Assembly (NCBI GenBank): GCA_007116765.1
Contig: SKHV01000167.1
Coordinates: forward strand, 1-7,957
DNA: 7,957 nt
Origin: Prolixibacteraceae bacterium
GTDB lineage: Bacteria > Bacteroidota > Bacteroidia > Bacteroidales > Prolixibacteraceae
Direction of reading: 5' to 3'
The position numbers and the translations under genes are program-made. Under the pieces are notes generated by a model that made no database searches, was not told the DNA's origin, and saw nothing but the letters and a program-made list of their open reading frames with translations. Positions 6,184 to 7,957 of this stretch are shown piece after piece (within the stretch, counting starts at the first letter, position 1; each line of letters opens with the position of its first letter).

Positions 6184-7152
6184 TTAGAACCCCTGTGGTT
6201 TCATGTACAAACCTTCATTTTCGTTCATTCCGAACATCAGGTTCATATTTTGAACGGCCTGCCCCGACGCTCCTTTTATCAGGTTGTCGCTTATGCTTAT
6301 TACTAAAAGTTTGTTCTCGTGTTTTACCAAATGCAAAATACATTTATTGGTATTCACCACCTGCTTCAAATCGGGGTTTTTCTTTGTAATATGCACAAAG
6401 GGGTGTCCTTCATAATATTTCCCGTACAATTCATAAGCATCTTCTTCAGAACCCATGTATTCGGTATATGCCGTGGCGTAAATGCCGCGTGTATGGTTTC
6501 CACGAATGGGAATAAAGTTCATGGCCGGTGTGTATGTGCTTTGCAGCTGCATAAGGCTTTGGTTCATTTCGCCCAAATGCTGGTGTTCGAATATTTTATA
6601 TGCCGAAACATTGCTGTTGCGCCAGCTAAAGTGCGATGTACGTGTGGGGTTTTGCCCTGCCCCGGTTGAGCCGGTTGTGGCATTCACATGAATTTCGCCC
6701 TGTATTAAACCAGCAGCAGCCAGTGGCAACAATGCCAGTTGAATGCCGGTTGCAAAACATCCCGGGTTAGCAATGTATTTAGCTTGCTTAATTTGCTCGC
6801 GGTTCATTTCAGGCAAACCGTACACAAAATTATTACCTTCGCGTTTGAGCCTGAAATCGTGGCTCAGGTCAATTACTTTTATTTCTTCGGGCAGCTGGTT
6901 TTGTTCCATAAAATCAATGGATATTCCGTGCCCCATACAAAGAAAAAGCACGTCTAGTCCATCGAAATTCATTTCGCCACTAAAAACCAAATCGGTATCG
7001 CCCAAAAGGTCGGTATGCACATCGCTCACCTTATTTCCGGCATTGCTTGTGCTGTGAACGAATGCAATCTCAGCTTGCGAATGGTTTAGCAAAATACGAA
7101 TCAACTCGCCGGCCGTATATCCGGCACCACCTATTATTCCTATTTTAGTCAT
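6184..7152 (-). CDS. argC: N-acetyl-gamma-glutamyl-phosphate reductase ArgC (N-acyl)
   Basis: ArgC reduces N-acyl-glutamyl phosphate with NADPH to N-acyl-glutamate semialdehyde, which ArgD then aminates. The 322-residue protein is of normal length. It starts MTKIGIIGGAGYTAGEL, with the nucleotide-binding glycines at 8-9, 11 and 15. The catalytic cysteine is C132 in ANPGCFATG, the histidine motif is EHQHLGEM (189-196), followed by IPIRGNHTRGI (214-224), and the C terminus has KGASGQAVQNMNLMFG (293-308). The ATG at 7152 puts the Rossmann motif at the very N terminus as expected. Unusually, this start codon is itself the last copy of a GTCATTW heptamer array in the leader. The argG stop is 73 bases upstream. 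Downstream, the HEPN/MNT pair separates it from argD, its pathway neighbour. Confidence 0.97.
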   Translation of the reverse strand: MTKIGIIGGAGYTAGELIRILLNHSQAEIAFVHSTSNAGNKVSDVHTDLLGDTDLVFSGEMNFDGLDVLFLCMGHGISIDFMEQNQLPEEIKVIDLSHDFRLKREGNNFVYGLPEMNREQIKQAKYIANPGCFATGIQLALLPLAAAGLIQGEIHVNATTGSTGAGQNPTRTSHFSWRNSNVSAYKIFEHQHLGEMNQSLMQLQSTYTPAMNFIPIRGNHTRGIYATAYTEYMGSEEDAYELYGKYYEGHPFVHITKKNPDLKQVVNTNKCILHLVKHENKLLVISISDNLIKGASGQAVQNMNLMFGMNENEGLYMKPQGF

Positions 7153-7191
7153 TTGTCATTTGTCATTAAGTCATTAGTCACTAAGCCATTA
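7148..7191. repeat. Heptamer tandem array, unit GTCATTW, running into the argC start codon
   Basis: On the plus strand the copies are GTCATTT (7148), GTCATTT (7155), GTCATTA (7162), GTCATTA (7170), GTCACTA (7177) and GCCATTA (7185), with single-base insertions at 7169 and 7184. Read on the minus strand the unit is (A/T)AATGAC, so most copies contain an ATG. The first copy overlaps the argC start codon (7152-7150) and part of codon 2. It is the same unit as the scattered copies before argD. Confidence 0.85.
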
Positions 7192-7213
7192 GCCCCTCCT
7201 CCGGCGGGCAGGC
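7192..7213. other. GC-rich patch in the argG-argC spacer, imperfect inverted repeat
   Basis: A short G+C-dense block, CCCCTCCTCCGGCGGGCAGG at its core, stands out in an otherwise AT-rich spacer between the argG stop and the heptamer array. Its two halves pair only partly (GGCGGG against an altered CCCTCC arm), so it may be a decayed REP-like palindrome. There is no U-run after it in the transcribed direction, which argues against a terminator. Confidence 0.35.
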
Positions 7214-7225
7214 ATTAGCCACTTT

Positions 7226-7957
7226 TTAAAAATCGTTATTTACCGAGTTGTAAACTTTCAGCGAGGTTCCGAGTATTTTTGTAAAGCCTTTTACATCATC
7301 GGCAGTCCATGCTTTGTTCACTTCGCCGTACTCACCAAACTCAGCTTTCATCAGGTCTTTTTCGCTTTCAACCCCCACAAGCTGAAAATTATAAGGGCGC
7401 AATTTGATAATTACCTTACCTGTAACGTTTTTCTGTGTGCTTTCGAGAAACTTTTCGATGTCGCGCATTACAGGTTCCAGGTAAAGCGACTCGTGCAGGA
7501 ACATTCCGTACCAGTTGCCCAGTTGTTCTTTCCAATATTGCTGCCATTTGGTGAGTGTATGTTTTTCGAGCATTTGGTGCGCCTTGATGATAATCATGGG
7601 GGCAGCAGCTTCAAAACCAACACGCCCTTTAATACCAATAATTGTATCGCCAATGTGCATATCGCGACCAACAGCCCAACGCGAAGCGATGTTTTCGAGC
7701 GCACGTATTGCATCTATTTTGTTATCGTACTTTTTGCCTTCAACAGCTACCAGTTCGCCATTATCGAACTCAATGCTGATATTTTTCTCGCCCTGTTCTT
7801 CCAACTGGCTTGGGTAAGCCTGTTCGGGCAATGTCTGTTCCGATTTGAGGGTTTCTTTACCGCCTACGCTTGTTCCCCAAAGGCCTGCATTAATGGAGTA
7901 TTCCATTTTTGAAAAGTCGGCCACTAAACCGTGTTCTTTAAGGTAATTAATTTCGTA
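7226..7957 (-). CDS. argG: Argininosuccinate synthase ArgG (C-terminal 243 residues, cut by window edge)
   Basis: ArgG joins citrulline and aspartate using ATP to form argininosuccinate, the penultimate step of arginine synthesis, in the cytoplasm. The frame is open to the right edge, starting there with YEINYLKEHGLV, so an internal GTG at 7924 is not the start; about 160 N-terminal residues with the ATP-binding site are out of view. The visible part carries the conserved SINAGLWGTSVGGKET stretch, GIKGRVGFEAAAP, KHTLTKWQQYWKEQLGNWYG and ESLYLEPVMRDIE, all typical of the ArgG synthetase and multimerisation regions. It ends with VYNSVNNDF and TAA. It is the most upstream gene seen in the operon; argC follows after 73 bases. 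No frame breaks are visible. Confidence 0.96.
   Translation of the reverse strand, partial: YEINYLKEHGLVADFSKMEYSINAGLWGTSVGGKETLKSEQTLPEQAYPSQLEEQGEKNISIEFDNGELVAVEGKKYDNKIDAIRALENIASRWAVGRDMHIGDTIIGIKGRVGFEAAAPMIIIKAHQMLEKHTLTKWQQYWKEQLGNWYGMFLHESLYLEPVMRDIEKFLESTQKNVTGKVIIKLRPYNFQLVGVESEKDLMKAEFGEYGEVNKAWTADDVKGFTKILGTSLKVYNSVNNDF

Noticed and set aside
7493..7912. Plus-strand open frame of 139 codons
   Set aside because: It is antisense to the conserved C-terminal half of ArgG and is rich in residues expected from a reverse reading of that gene; no family resemblance.

Overview
The window is one stretch of a Bacteroidota chromosome with every real gene on the minus strand. ArgF' is the Bacteroides-type N-acyl-ornithine carbamoyltransferase. 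The translation starts lack obvious Shine-Dalgarno sequences, and one spacer carries a TAnnTTTG-type -7 element. The sequences fit the Bacteroidales/Marinilabiliales side of the phylum, but the exact taxon is an inference. Both ends of the window cut through genes.

In transcription order (right to left) the layout is: argG 3' part (7957-7226), argC (7152-6184), a HEPN-domain gene (6102-5716) overlapping a minimal nucleotidyltransferase gene (5737-5435), argD (5347-4211), proC (4146-3343), proB (3245-2157), proA (2153-906) and argF' 5' part (788-1). Apart from the HEPN/MNT pair this is an amino-acid biosynthesis operon. ArgC, ArgD, ArgF' and ArgG carry N-acylated glutamate derivatives through ornithine and citrulline towards argininosuccinate. 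ProB, ProA and ProC turn glutamate into proline. ArgB, the deacylase and ArgH are not in the window and may lie to the left. No intrinsic terminator was seen between the genes.

The conspicuous foreign element is the HEPN/MNT pair between argC and argD. It has toxin-antitoxin-like architecture. It is visibly AT-rich (about 30% G+C in sampled 60-base lines, against about 53% in a sampled line of argC), its two genes overlap by 22 bases, and a promoter-like box lies just upstream. The HEPN protein lacks the R-x4-6-H motif of well-studied HepT toxins.

The spacers hold a second layer of structure. There are three different heptanucleotide tandem arrays: CTGGATR and TCGTAAY between proA and argF', and GTCATTW upstream of argC, with a broken relative of the last around a hairpin upstream of argD. 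The argC array runs into the argC start codon and creates a series of tiny overlapping reading frames that end at or just after that start.

No spacer exceeds 300 bases. I found no tRNA, rRNA, CRISPR array, insertion sequence or riboswitch.
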